Shown: positions 18,634 to 30,080, numbered from the stretch's first letter. The stretch is DNA of 64,000 nt from Thiorhodococcus minor (GCF_010820565.1 NZ_JAAIJQ010000023.1:1-64000); one strand, 5' to 3'. Numbers and translations are program-made. The notes: generated by a model from the sequence alone, not told the origin.

Positions 18634-20325
18634 ATGCTGACCTATGACATCCTGATCGTCGGATCCGGAGGTGCGGGGCTCTACGCGGCCCTGGAATCCC
18701 GGCTCGAAGAGGACCTGCACGTCGCCGTCCTCACCAAGGTCTATCCGACCCGCTCGCATACGGGTGCGGCCCAGGGCGGCGTCAATGCCGCGCTCGGCAA
18801 CCGCGACCCGAGCGACACCTGGGAGGAGCACTGGTTCGACACCGTCAAGGGGTCGGACTATCTCGCCGACCAGGACGCCGCCGAGCTCATGTGCCGCGAG
18901 GCACCGGACGTGGTCCGCGAGCTGGAGCACTGGGGCGCCGCCTTCTATCGCACCACGGACGGGCGCATCGCCCAACGCCCCTTCGGCGGGGCCTCCAAGC
19001 CGCGCGCCTGCTATGCCGCGGACAAGGTCGGCCACATCATGCTGCACACCCTCTACGAGCAGGGGCTGCGGCACGGCGTCGACTACTTCAACGAGTGGGT
19101 CACGCTCGATCTGATCCACGACGGTCAGCGCTGCATGGGCGTGAACGCCTACAGCCTACGCACCGGCCGGCTGCACACCATCCAGGCCAAGGCGGTCATC
19201 CTTGCGACCGGCGGGCACGGGCGCATCTACTGGACGCGCACCTCCAACGCCTACGGCAACACGGGAGACGGCTCGGCCATCGCCTATCGGGCCGGCCTGC
19301 CGCTCAAGGACATGGAGTTCATCCAATTCCACCCCACTGGCCTGCGCCGCAGCGGCATCCTGGTCACCGAGGGCGCGCGCGGCGAAGGCGGTCATCTGCT
19401 CAACGGACTCGGCGAGCGCTTCATGGAGCGCTATGCCCCGGACAAGATGGAGCTGGGACCGCGCGACCTGGTCTCGCGCGCCATCGAGACCGAGGTCCGC
19501 GAGGGCCGCGGCGGCCCGGACGACGAGGCCTTCCTGGACCTGACACACCTCGGGCGCGAGCGCATCCTGGAGCGCCTGCCCCAGATCCGTCAGCTCTGCA
19601 TCGATTTCGAGGGCGTCGACCCGATCGAAGAGCCCATCCCGATCAAGCCCACGGCGCACTACTCCATGGGCGGCGTGCACACGGACATCAACGGCTGCAC
19701 CCCGATCGATGGGGTCTATGCCGCCGGCGAGACCGCCTGCGTTTCCGTCCACGGCGCCAACCGCCTGGGCGGCAACTCGCTGCTGGACATCCTCGTCTTC
19801 GGGCGCCGCGCCGGCCGCCACGCGGTCGAGTACGCCCGCCGCACCAAGCTGGGCGCCATGCCCCGGGGTGCCTTTGAGGAGGCCGAGACCTGCCTCAAAG
19901 AGCTGATGGAGGGAGACGGCAAAGAGACGGTCGCCGGCATCCGCCGCGAGCTCGGCCGAGTCATGTCCGAGAAGGCCGGCATCTACCGTCACGCCTCAGG
20001 CCTGGACGCCGCCCTCGCCGACCTGGAGATGCTCAAGGACCGCTACCGCAAGCTCATGGTCGGAGACCGCAGCGCCGTCTTCAACACCGAGATGCTCGCC
20101 GCGCTCGAGCTGCGCAACATGCTGACGCTCGCCGAGACCGTCACGCTGGGCGCCCTCGCCCGCAACGAATCCCGCGGCGCCCACTATCGCGAGGATCACG
20201 CCACGCGCGACGACGAGCATTGGCTAAAGCACACGGTCGCCGTGCAGGGCCCGGGCGATCACTCGACGCTGAGCTTCGAGCCGGTGAGCATTACCCGGTT
20301 CCAGCCGGAGGCCAGAACCTACTAG
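18634..20325 (+). CDS. sdhA: Succinate dehydrogenase/fumarate reductase flavoprotein subunit
   Basis: 563 residues. It is the FAD subunit that interconverts succinate and fumarate. Seen: the dinucleotide motif ILIVGSGGAGLYAA at the N terminus, RSHTGAAQGGVNAALGN with the His that carries covalent FAD in this family, IQFHPTGL, TEGARGEGG and the substrate-site PTAHYSMGGVHTDINGC. The start at 18634 is set by the conserved MLTYDILIVGSGG; the 26 codons before it are not family-like. Its partners are the iron-sulfur subunit at 27148-28158 and the HdrB-like subunit at 28155-29048. These are normally adjacent but here lie 6.8 kb away behind a stretch of decayed genes. Fumarate reduction in a reductive TCA arm is likely but inferred from context. 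Confidence 0.9.
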   Translation: MLTYDILIVGSGGAGLYAALESRLEEDLHVAVLTKVYPTRSHTGAAQGGVNAALGNRDPSDTWEEHWFDTVKGSDYLADQDAAELMCREAPDVVRELEHWGAAFYRTTDGRIAQRPFGGASKPRACYAADKVGHIMLHTLYEQGLRHGVDYFNEWVTLDLIHDGQRCMGVNAYSLRTGRLHTIQAKAVILATGGHGRIYWTRTSNAYGNTGDGSAIAYRAGLPLKDMEFIQFHPTGLRRSGILVTEGARGEGGHLLNGLGERFMERYAPDKMELGPRDLVSRAIETEVREGRGGPDDEAFLDLTHLGRERILERLPQIRQLCIDFEGVDPIEEPIPIKPTAHYSMGGVHTDINGCTPIDGVYAAGETACVSVHGANRLGGNSLLDILVFGRRAGRHAVEYARRTKLGAMPRGAFEEAETCLKELMEGDGKETVAGIRRELGRVMSEKAGIYRHASGLDAALADLEMLKDRYRKLMVGDRSAVFNTEMLAALELRNMLTLAETVTLGALARNESRGAHYREDHATRDDEHWLKHTVAVQGPGDHSTLSFEPVSITRFQPEARTY

Positions 20326-20424
20326 ATTCCTTGAGGGGCCGAAACCCTTGCAGATGAGTCAGGTTGTTGTGCCGCGGCAATCCTCATGGCTCGTCGGCTT
20401 GAGGCGAAGCCTCGCTAGATCATT

Positions 20425-20920
20425 GAGGCCGCGGGCCGCCGCGCACGGCTCGCCGAATGAGCCCGTCCAGATCTTCGGCGTCATCGGAGAAGATCGCGAT
20501 CCCGATGCTGAGGCCCACGCGCTACGTCCTAATCGCCCATGACCAAGGGTGCCGCGATGACCTCGATCAGGTCGCGAGCGACAATCTCGACATCCGCGAT
20601 GCGCTCGAGCGCGCCGAGGACGGCAATCAGCTCATCGCCGCCGAAACCCGCCGCCATGTCCGCGCCGCACAGGCGATGCCCGAGCCGCTTGCCGATCTCC
20701 CCGAGCATCAGGTCGCCAGTCTCGTGTCCGAGCGAGTCGTTGATCCTAGAAAGCCCTGCATCTGAGACAGGGCGAGCGCCAGCGCCATGAGCAGAAGAGC
20801 GATCAGGACGAAGAAACCGACCGCGAGCAAGCGCCCGGACCACACCTGCTTGCAGGGCGCGCCCACCAAGAGAGCGACACCGCCGATCGGACCAAGATGA
20901 CGCCCGCCCCCTCCGCACAC
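20425..20920 (-). pseudogene. Degenerate membrane GGDEF protein remnant
   Basis: Three pieces of one diguanylate-cyclase-like gene lie in different frames. From 20920 downward, one frame encodes a membrane helix (LLAVGFFVLIALLLMALALALS). A second frame gives INDSLGHETGDLMLGEIGKRL and FGGDELIAVL, ending in a stop at 20529. A third frame then gives VGLSIGIAIFSDDAEDL, the normal C-terminal part of a GGDEF domain. At least two frameshifts are therefore needed, and much of the N-terminal part is missing. It sits between the sdhA-like gene and another decayed signalling gene. Confidence 0.7.
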
Positions 20921-20993
20921 CTAGCGGGGTGGCCGATTCGATGCGTCGACCCAGGGCGCTCGGACCCGAGAGCGGCGAAAACCCAAAACGAGA

Positions 20994-23900
20994 CTAAGCA
21001 TGGGCCGCAGATTCCTGGCGGGGGCTCGCAGATTCCGACGGGCACGCCAACCACGCGGATACCGCCTCGCCCGACGCCGGCCGCCCCAGAAAGTAGCCTT
21101 GCACCAAGCCGCAACCGCGATCGCGCAGAAACGCAAGCTGACGCTGGTTCTCGACGCCCTCGGCAACCAGAGCCAGATTCAGGCTGCGGGCGATCCCGAT
21201 GATCGCCTCGACCAGCGACACGTCGTCACTGCTGTCGGGCAAGCCCTGCACGAATGAGCGATCGATCTTCAGCTCGTCCACGGGAAAGCGTTTGAGGTAG
21301 CCGAGGGAGGAGTAGCCCGTGCCAAAATCGTCGACGGCGAGCCGCACGCCCAAATCCCGGAGCGCTTGGAGCCGCCCGCAGGATTCGGCGCGGCCGTCGA
21401 GCATCAGCCCCTCGGTGATCTCCAGTATGAGACTGGCCGGGCGGACGCCACTGGCCACGAGGATGGATTCAACATCCGCCGCGCAGAGCCCGAGCTCGAG
21501 CTGACGCGCCGAGACATTGACCGCCACGCACAAATCCGAACAGCCCATCCCCTGCCAGACCCGCAGCTGGCGGCAGGCGGTCTCGAGCACCCAGCGGCCG
21601 AGCGGCTCGATCAGACCTGTTTCCTCGGCCAACGGGATGAAGCGCGCGGGTGACACCATGCCGTGCCGAGGATGGCACCACCGGACCAGCGCCTCATAGG
21701 CGACCGGGCGGCGGGTCAGGACATCGGCCACCGGCTGGTATTCGAGGATCAGCTCTTGCCGCTCGAGGGCGCGCCGCAGCTCCTGCTCGAGCTCGGCCTT
21801 CGCACGGATCGAGCGCTGCATCCCCACGGTGAAGAACTGGTAACGTCTGCGCCCCGCCTCCTTGGCGCCCGTCAACGCCATGTCGGCATGCAGCAGCATG
21901 GCATCGGCACTCTCGGCATCCGCCGGATAGAGGGCGATACCAATGCTGGCGCCCACGAAGACCTCTCGATCTGCCAAATGGAAAGGCCGACCGACCTGAT
22001 CGATGATCTTGTCGGCGACCGCGGCAACCTCCTCGCCGCCCGCCACCTCGGGAAGCAGGATCACGAAGGTGTCCCCGCCGAAACGCGCCAAGGTGTCGGC
22101 CTGCCGGGTGCAGGCATCGAGCCGTCCGGCCGCCTTCTGCAACAAGAGATCACCGCTCACGTGCCCAAGGTTCTCGTTGACCGACTTAAAGCGATCGAGG
22201 CCGATGAAGAGCACGGCCAGGGAGCGCCGCTCGCGCTGCGCGGTCGCAATGGCCAGCTCCAAGCGGTCCTGCAGCAGCGCGCGGTTCGGCAGGCCGGTCA
22301 AGGCGTCGTGGTGCGCCTGGTAGCGGATCTGCTGCTCGTCGTTCATGCGCTGCGTCATGTCCGAGAAGATGGCGACGAGCTCCATCAGCTGTCCGCGGTC
22401 GTCCTTGATGGCCACGATCGATAGCCAGGCGGGAAAGACACTGCCGTCCTTGCGTCGGTCCCAGATCTCGCCCGACCAGTCGCCACGAGACAGCAGCCGC
22501 TGCCAAAGCCTGGTAGAAGCGCGCGTCGTGCCGGCCCGAGCTGAGAATCCTCGGGTCTTTCCCCAGCACTTCCTCGGGCGCGTAGCCGGTGATCTGCGAG
22601 AAGGCCGGGTTCACCGTCTTGATGCGTTTGTCCGCGTCCGTGACCATGATCCCCTCCGCGGTCGTCTCGAACACAGTGGCATTCGTGCGCAGCTGCTCCT
22701 CGGCCCGCTTGCGCGCGGTGATGTCTTCCTTAACGGCGACGAAGTGCGTCACGCACCCGGTCTCGTCGCGCAAGGGCGAGATGGTCGCCGACTCCCAGAA
22801 GATCTGGCCGTCCTTGCGCCGATTGTGAAACTGGCCGCGCCATTCGCGGCCGGCGCGAAGGGTCTCCCACAGCGCGCGGTAGTCGTCGGGAGACTTGTCC
22901 CCCGATTTCAGGAAGCCGGGATTGCGTCCGAGGACTTCTGCGGAGCAGTAGCCCGTCACCTCCTCGAATCGCGGATTGACATACTCGATGCGGCCCAGGG
23001 TATCGGTGATGATCACCGAGGCAGGGCTCTGCTCGAGCGCCAAGGACAGCTTGCGCAGCTCCATCTCGCGACACTTGGATTCGGTGATGTCGAAGCGCAC
23101 GCACGCCATGCCGCCCTCCGCAGTCATCGAGTCGCTCGCCAAGTACCAGCGACCATCGTCGAGATGCTCGAGGTAGGTCTGGCTGGTCGCGGAAGCGTCC
23201 GTGGCACCAGCCGCGGGCAATCGTCGAATGCGCTCGCGGGTCTCGCGCTCCAGTTGCGCATGGGCGGCGCGAGGCTGGAGGGCGTCTGCCAGCCACGGGT
23301 AGAAAGCGGCGAAGCGCCGGTTGCTCAGCAGCAGCCGCCCTTCCGCGTCGAAGAGCGCGAAGGCCTCGCCCAGGCTCTCCACGGCATCCCGGAGGCGATT
23401 GCGCTCGCACACCGACTGGATGCGTGCCCGCTCCAGATGGCGCAGCACCAGCGCCAAGCCCAGCAGCAACGTCAGCGTCAACCCGGCTAGGACGATGCTG
23501 AATTGCTCCCCGCCATGGGTTACACCCAACTGATACCGCGTGTAGAGCGTCTGCAGTCGCTCGAAACGCTCGCCGCTCGGCACGGCGAGGAAGGCGTCGC
23601 GGAGACGCCGCAGCTCGAGGAGCCCGGCGAGATTGGCGCGCATGTGCGTCACGATGTTTCGCAGCATGGCCGCGTCTGGCCCCCGCTCGACGAGCCTATC
23701 CTCCAGATCCGAGAGGTCCTCGCGAATCGCCCGCTCATCGCCTTGAGTCGGGAAGAGATTGAGCAGGTACAGCCGATTCAGGAGCCTGGAGGCCGACCCG
23801 GCGATCTCGGCGCCGCTGGCCGCGAGCTCCTCGACCGCCAAGGGGAGATAGCTCAGGCCGTTGCGCAGCAGCGCGGCCTGCAGCTTGATGCGCTCGATGA

Positions 23901-24242
23901 GCGCCCGCTTGCGATCCAGGCTGCGCCAGTAAGCATCGATGGCCTCGTCGATCAGATCGGTGGTGGTGCCGTAGCGTCCCGCACCGGGATCCCGGAAGTC
24001 GTGCTCCAAAGACGCCAGCTTGTCGTCGACCTCGGTCAATGGGTCGTATTGCGCCAACAGGAAGGCCGCGACGCGCAGGGTATCCCGATCGAGCCGGGCC
24101 TCCAGCTCCTTGACGGCGAGCAGGTCCCGCGTCCAGCCGGAGTGCGCGTCCTCGTCGAGCACTTGGGTGCCCGCGAACAGCATGAGCACGATCAGAATCG
24201 CCAGAGCCAGCGGCAAAACTGAGAGCGAGCGGCCGAACCGCT

Positions 24243-24246
<4 letters not shown>
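20994..24246 (-). pseudogene. PAS-PAS-GGDEF-EAL membrane protein gene with one frameshift
   Basis: The N-terminal ~675 codons (24246 down to ~22504) encode a membrane protein: helix at 10-28, a periplasmic helical domain, a second helix near 240, then three PAS-like segments (NPRFEEVTGY, NPAFSQITGYAPEEVLGKDPRILSSG). Near 22504 the frame breaks; the expected WQRLLSRGDWSGEIWDRRKDG reads on in the next frame. From there a GGDEF domain follows, with RFGGDTF in place of GGDEF, and an EAL domain (YEALVRW, EITEGLMLD, DDFGTGYSSLGYL). The EAL motifs are intact and the GGDEF active site is altered, so an intact version would probably be a c-di-GMP phosphodiesterase. Its ATG overlaps the stop of the cytochrome peroxidase gene. 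Confidence 0.8.
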
Positions 24247-25420
<1,174 letters not shown>

Positions 25421-25463
25421 TCTTGATTATTGCATTTCCAGGCGGGAGTATACACTACACACA

Positions 25464-26761
25464 CAGGGGCAATCGCATCAAAATATTAGCGATTACTACT
25501 GGATAATATCGATAGGGTCGGTAAGTTTCGTCGCCCGTATTTGCTGATGATGTGCTGCCGCCGATGCCTGAGATGACCCTGGACCGCTCGCTGATGACGC
25601 ATTTTGCCCCGCTGGAGGATCCGCGCTGCGCGCTCAAGCGGCGTCACAAGCTGCTCGACATGATCGTGATTACCATCGCCGGCACCCTCTGCGGGGCCGA
25701 TGGCTGGGTGCAAATCGCCGAGCTTGGGCGCGCGAGACGGGCCTGGCTGAGCCAGTTTCTGGAGCTGCCGGACGGGATCCCCGCCCACGATACCTTTGGA
25801 CGGGTGTTCAGTCTGCTGCAGCCCGAGGCGTTCGAGGCGTGCTTTCGCGACTGGGTCGAGGCGATCCGGGAGGTCATTCCGGGTGAGATCATTGCCATCG
25901 ATGGCAAGACGCTGCGCCGCTCGCATGCACGCGGCCAGGGATTGGCGGCGCTGCATCTGGTCAGCGCCTGAGCGACGGCCAATCGGGTGGTGCTCGGACA
26001 AGTGGCGACGGATGCGAAGTCCAATGGGATCACGGCCATCCCGCAGGTGCTGGAGCTGCTGCACCTGAGCGGGTGCATTGTCACCATCGATGCCATGGGC
26101 TGTCAGAGTGCGATCGCCGCGCAGATTGTGGCGCAGGGAGGTGACGATGTCTTGGCACTCAAGGGCAACCAGAGCACCTTGGCCGCCGAGGTCGAGGAGG
26201 CCTTCATCGAGGCCGATGCGCGTGAGTATGCGGATGTCGAGTCCCAGTTTCTGGAGACCACCGAGCAGGGGCATGGACGGCGTGAGATCCGTCGCTACCG
26301 CACCCTCGGCGACCTCTCGGGCGTGCCGCGCAGCGCCCTGTGGGAGGCCATGAGCATGATCGGGATGGTGGAGTCCGAGCGCACGATCAATGGCAAGACC
26401 ACGCGCGAGACGCGCTTCTATATCGGCAGCATCGGCACCGATGTCGAAACCTTCGCGCGGGCGGTGCGTGGACACTAGGGCGTGGAGAATCAGCTGCATT
26501 GGAGCCTGGATGTCTCCTTCAACGAGGACGCCTCGCGGGTGCGCGATCCCGATGCGCGCGAGAATCTCGCGCTGATTCGGCGCATCGCCCTGACACGCGT
26601 GCAGCACGACGGCACCCAGCTCGGCATCCAGAGCAAGCGACTGAAAGCCGGCTGGGACCAGCGCTAGCTCACCAAGCTGCTGCTCGAGGCGCCGAAAATC
26701 AGGCCACAAAAGACAGCCTCCAAGGCCTCGAATATTAGAAAAACCTGATGCGACTGCCCTG
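25464..26761 (+). mobile_element. ISAs1-family insertion sequence, inactivated
   Basis: About 1298 bp. The left end CAGGGGCAATCGCATCA (25464-25480) and the right end TGATGCGACTGCCCTG (to 26761) form imperfect terminal inverted repeats of the ISAs1 type (CAGGGC...CGCATCA). The transposase inside has three in-frame stop codons. I could not find a convincing target duplication; the flanks read ACTACACACA and ACACTCGTTG. The element lies between the peroxidase gene and the sdhB-like gene. Confidence 0.8.
25552..26748 (+). pseudogene. ISAs1-family transposase with three nonsense codons
   Basis: One continuous frame of about 398 codons. DDE_Tnp_ISAs1 features: PRCALKRRHKLLDMIVITIAGTLCGADGW at the N terminus, IIAIDGKTLRRS (first catalytic Asp), IVTIDAMGCQ (second Asp), LALKGNQ and ENQLHWSLDVSFNEDASR (Glu region). 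Stops interrupt it at 25969-25971 (TGA), 26476-26478 (TAG) and 26665-26667 (TAG). The first two fall where relatives have Trp, so each fits a G-to-A change in TGG. The normal stop is inside the right terminal repeat. It is dead unless complemented. Confidence 0.85.
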
Positions 26762-27147
26762 ACACTCGTTGCGCGTCAGGGAGAGCGAAGCGAAGGCGCG
26801 TAGTCGCCGATAGGCGTCGGCGCGGGCGTATGGCCGAAGTGGCGAAGGGGTCGCCGTAGACCACAGGTCCACGAGATCCCGGAGCCGCGTAGGCCATATG
26901 CAAGCGCATCCGACACGCCGTCAAGCCATTTGAGGGAGTGGTGCGAAGCCGGCCTCGAGCGTGCGAGAGGTCGACGTAGCGCCACGGACGCAGGGCGAAT
27001 CGGGGCGAAAAGGCTGTCGCCGAGCGCAGTCATTTTTGGACTGGGATATCCCAAAATGTATCACGAGCACGGCGACACTCCGGACACACTCACGAACTGG
27101 CCGATGCACTCCGCCGAGTGGCTGATATCAGTCAAGGGGCAATACGC
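26762..27147. other. Intergenic region before the sdhB-like gene
   Basis: 386 bases without a supported gene. At 27031-27058 there is an imperfect palindrome, CATTTTTGGA and TCCCAAAATG around CTGGGATA, about 90 bases before the sdhB start. It is AT-richer than its surroundings and is a candidate operator, not assigned to a regulator. Confidence 0.4.
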
Positions 27148-28158
27148 ATGACTCCAGGAAAGATCACTCCCAAGCGCGAGCGCCTGCTCGCCAACATCCG
27201 GGTCCAGCGGTTCATGCCGGGCCAGGACGCCTCGCCCTATTTCGACAACTTCAAGCTCAATGTCGAGACCGGCATGACGGTGCTCGCGGCCTTGCGCAAG
27301 ATCAAGGACGAGCAGGACAGCACGCTGACCTTTCGCGCCTTCTGCCGCTCCGCCATCTGCGGCTCCTGCACGGTGCGGGTCAACGGCAATTCGGTCCTCG
27401 CCTGCAGCACCCAGCTCCTGCCCATCCTCAAGGACTTCGGCAAGGGCTCGGTCACCATCACGCCCATGGCGAATCTCCCCGTGCTGCGCGACCTGGTGGT
27501 GGACATCGACCCCATCATCGACAAGCTCGCCAAGATGCATCCCTACCTGATCGAGAATCCGGAGCGCATCCCGGAGGCGCTCGAGCAGGAATCCCTCATG
27601 TCGCAGGACGAGCTGAACCGCTTCGACCACCTGACCGACTGCATCCTCTGCGGCGCCTGTTATTCGGCCTGCTCCTCGCTCAAGGCCGACGCCAGCTACG
27701 CCGGCCCGGTCACCATCGCCAAGGCCTACCGCTTCTCCATCGACGTCCGCGACGACTTCCGCGGCATCCGCGATCAGGCCGCCATCGACCAGGGGCTCTG
27801 GTCCTGCGTCCAATGCCGGCGCTGCATCAAGGTCTGCCCCAAGGACACCCGCCCCGCCGACACCGTCCGCCGTGCCCGCAAGCTCACCATGGAAGACGGC
27901 ATCCGCGACACGCCCGGCTCGCGCCGCGCCAAGGCCTATGTCGCGGACATCGAGCGCTTCGGTCAGGTGAACAAGCCGATGCTGCCCGTGGTCGTCTTCG
28001 GCACCAAGGGCTGGGACGCCATCGAGTCCGCCGAGGCCGCCCTGACCAAGCACGGCATCGAGCCGACCCGGCGCGTCTGCACCCTGCCCGGCCAGGACGG
28101 GGCGGCGAAGATCTTCGAGCGCGTGCGCCAGATCGAGGAGGAAGAGGACAAGCAATGA
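27148..28158 (+). CDS. sdhB: Succinate dehydrogenase/fumarate reductase iron-sulfur subunit, E-type
   Basis: 336 residues. Electron-transfer subunit between the flavoprotein and the HdrB-like subunit. The [2Fe-2S] site is FCRSAICGSCTVRVNG (near 66). A [4Fe-4S] site is CILCGACYSACSS (near 165). The third site reads CVQCRRCIKVCPKD: a fourth Cys stands where classical SdhB proteins have a non-Cys residue, which in type E (archaeal-like) enzymes converts the usual [3Fe-4S] centre to [4Fe-4S]. A C-terminal extension of ~80 residues follows. Start 27148 has AAGGGG nine bases upstream. The stop overlaps the next start (ATGA). It lacks its flavoprotein gene directly upstream; that gene is at 18634. 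Confidence 0.9.
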   Translation: MTPGKITPKRERLLANIRVQRFMPGQDASPYFDNFKLNVETGMTVLAALRKIKDEQDSTLTFRAFCRSAICGSCTVRVNGNSVLACSTQLLPILKDFGKGSVTITPMANLPVLRDLVVDIDPIIDKLAKMHPYLIENPERIPEALEQESLMSQDELNRFDHLTDCILCGACYSACSSLKADASYAGPVTIAKAYRFSIDVRDDFRGIRDQAAIDQGLWSCVQCRRCIKVCPKDTRPADTVRRARKLTMEDGIRDTPGSRRAKAYVADIERFGQVNKPMLPVVVFGTKGWDAIESAEAALTKHGIEPTRRVCTLPGQDGAAKIFERVRQIEEEEDKQ

Positions 28159-29048
28159 CCCAGCCCCCAGACAACGAGAATGGCCGCCGGCGCTACGCCT
28201 TCTACTCCGGCTGCTGCTTCCAGGGCGCCGACGCCCGCTTCTTCGACATCCTGCAGCAGGTCTTCGACAAGGTCGACGTCTCCCTGGAGCTGATCGCGGA
28301 CGCCGTCTGCTGCGGCGCCGGCGTCATCGAGGAACGCTCGGAGCTGGCATCCCTGGCCATCAACGCCCGCAACATGGCCTGCGCCGAGCGCATGGGGCTG
28401 CCCTTCTTCACGCCCTGCTCGACCTGCTTCAACGTCATCGCCAACTGCAAGAAACGGCTTGCCGAAGACGCCCGGCTCTTCGACCAGGTCAACGCCATCC
28501 TGGCCGAGGACGGCATCCAGTACAGCGGCGAGGTCGAGCTGACCCACACGCTCTACATCCTCGCCCACGACGTCGGCCTCACCAAGCTCGGCGAGCGCGT
28601 CACGCATCCCTTACATGGACTGCGCGTCGCCTCCTTCTACGGCTGCCACACCCGCAACCCGGCCGACATCCAGGAGTACGAGTCGTCGCACAATCCCACC
28701 TCGCTGGAAGACATCCTGCAGGTCCTGGGCGCCGAGTGCCTCGACTACGAGAGCCGCAACAACTGCTGCGGCTACCATGTCGCCTGGCCCAACCCGGACC
28801 TCTCCAAGACCATGACTGGCGTCGTCCTCGAGGGCGCCCAAAAGCAGGAAGTCGACCTCATGGTGACCTCCTGCCCCCTGTGCTTCAAGAACTTGGACGG
28901 CGTCCAGCCCAAGGCGCTCGCCGCCGCCGGCAAGCCCTTCCAGCTCCCCGTGCTCTACCTCCCGGAGCTGGTCGGGCTCGCCTGCGGCATGAGCCCGGAG
29001 GACATGAAGCTGGACTTCCACACGGTGCCGGTGAATGTGCGGCTGTAA
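28155..29048 (+). CDS. HdrB-like CCG-domain subunit of E-type succinate/fumarate enzyme
   Basis: 297 residues. It has two cysteine-rich CCG domains: GCC...VCCGAG...CSTC in the first half and GCH...NCCGYH...CPLC in the second, the heterodisulfide reductase B pattern. In type E succinate:quinone reductases and in MfrE/SdhE proteins this subunit replaces the usual membrane anchor and passes electrons toward the quinone or a thiol. There is no transmembrane helix, so it is expected at the membrane face or in the cytoplasm. It is translationally coupled to the iron-sulfur subunit. Heterodisulfide reductase proper is unlikely because no HdrA or HdrC is nearby and the partner is SdhB-like. Confidence 0.88.
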   Translation: MTQPPDNENGRRRYAFYSGCCFQGADARFFDILQQVFDKVDVSLELIADAVCCGAGVIEERSELASLAINARNMACAERMGLPFFTPCSTCFNVIANCKKRLAEDARLFDQVNAILAEDGIQYSGEVELTHTLYILAHDVGLTKLGERVTHPLHGLRVASFYGCHTRNPADIQEYESSHNPTSLEDILQVLGAECLDYESRNNCCGYHVAWPNPDLSKTMTGVVLEGAQKQEVDLMVTSCPLCFKNLDGVQPKALAAAGKPFQLPVLYLPELVGLACGMSPEDMKLDFHTVPVNVRL

Positions 29049-29224
29049 AGCTAACCGGCAGTCTCGACGCCGACGGCCCCTAACCGATCGACGCCACTCT
29101 CGCCCGTCCGTTCCGCTGCGCTTATGATAAAGGCTGTAGGAGATTCAGCTGGCACGTATTGAACGGGTGACCCCGCTGCACGCCCATTGATCATGCGGCG
29201 TCCCTCCAAAGACTGCTAGGAACG

Positions 29225-29653
29225 ATGATGCCAAGACAGGTCTGGACCTTCGACCCACAATCCGGAGGCGTTAAGATCCCTCCGGCGCTCCAGCCCGAGA
29301 TCCGCCAGCGGATCGTCGAGCACGCGGATAAGCACTACAGCGGTAAATTCAACCGAATCGACGTCCGCTTTCGCGGCTGCTTCTGCTATATCGACGCCTA
29401 CGTCGAGCCTTTCGTCGCCCCCGACTTCGATTCCGAGGCCCTCGGTATAACTGCGGAGGAATACCGAGAGCGACTGCGCAACACTCCGGTACATCTGTGC
29501 CGCTTGCGCCACTTCGGCGAAGAGGGTCGTTGGAGCATGGCCTTCTATACCTATAGCCAAGACAAGTACGAGCCGAGCTTCTTCGACAACGGCACCTGGT
29601 TTGGAACACCGGAGGAGGCATTTGACACCTCCGCGGTCTATCTCGAGGGTTGA
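29225..29653 (+). CDS. Conserved hypothetical protein (142 aa)
   Basis: 142 residues, soluble, no signal peptide. It has a compact hydrophobic-acidic pattern (IDVRFRGCFCYIDAYVEPF, then RWSMAFYTYSQDKYEPSFF and a Gly-Thr-x-Glu-Glu-Ala end). I recall similar uncharacterised proteins in cyanobacteria and purple sulfur bacteria but can name no function. It is followed after 7 bases by the zinc-ribbon gene, so the two are probably one transcript. Confidence 0.65.
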   Translation: MMPRQVWTFDPQSGGVKIPPALQPEIRQRIVEHADKHYSGKFNRIDVRFRGCFCYIDAYVEPFVAPDFDSEALGITAEEYRERLRNTPVHLCRLRHFGEEGRWSMAFYTYSQDKYEPSFFDNGTWFGTPEEAFDTSAVYLEG

Positions 29654-29660
29654 GACCAAG

Positions 29661-30080
29661 ATGAAACCCTGCCGAGAGTGCCAGCACGAGGTCAGCGAGA
29701 ACGCCTTCAGCTGCCCATCCTGCGGCGCGCCCTATCCGGCGCGCGCCAAATGGGACGGCTGGGGCTTCGAGTACAAGTCCGAGGCGAGGGTCCTGGGCCT
29801 GCCGCTGCTGCACATCTCCTTCAAGTTCCGCCCGAACAAGGTGCCCGTGCCCGCGGTGGGCTTCATCTCGATCGGCCAGTTCGGCGCCGGGATCATCAAC
29901 ATCTCCCAGTTCGGGATCGGCCTCTTCAGCCTCAGCCAGTTCACCCTGGCCGGCTACGCCGTCGCGCAGTTCGCGATCGCCTACTCCTGTATCGCTCAGA
30001 TCGGCATCTACGTCGACCGCGGCTTCGGGCAGCTCGTAGTGCGCTTGAGCGATCTCTTGTCGTATGTCCCGGCTGGCTGA
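29661..30080 (+). CDS. Zinc-ribbon membrane-associated protein with QFG repeats
   Basis: 139 residues. The N terminus is a zinc ribbon (CRECQHEVSENAFSCPSCGAPYP). From about residue 65 there is a repeating pattern of roughly nine to ten residues (GFISIGQFGAG, IINISQFGIG, LFSLSQFTLAG, AVAQFAIA, CIAQIGIY) that is hydrophobic enough to lie in or on a membrane or to form a regular beta stack. I know of annotated zinc-ribbon proteins with such repeats but no proven role. The ATG at 29661 is chosen because the ribbon starts right after it. Confidence 0.65.
   Translation: MKPCRECQHEVSENAFSCPSCGAPYPARAKWDGWGFEYKSEARVLGLPLLHISFKFRPNKVPVPAVGFISIGQFGAGIINISQFGIGLFSLSQFTLAGYAVAQFAIAYSCIAQIGIYVDRGFGQLVVRLSDLLSYVPAG

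Noticed and set aside
25552-26748. Stop codons in the transposase as recoding (selenocysteine, pyrrolysine or suppressor)
   Set aside because: Three stops of two kinds (TGA and TAG) at Trp or Tyr positions in a mobile element fit ordinary decay. No SECIS-like structure or pyl gene is visible.
27813-28154. N-terminal extension of the HdrB-like gene over sdhB
   Set aside because: It is another frame of sdhB; the CCG protein starts naturally at the ATGA overlap at 28155.
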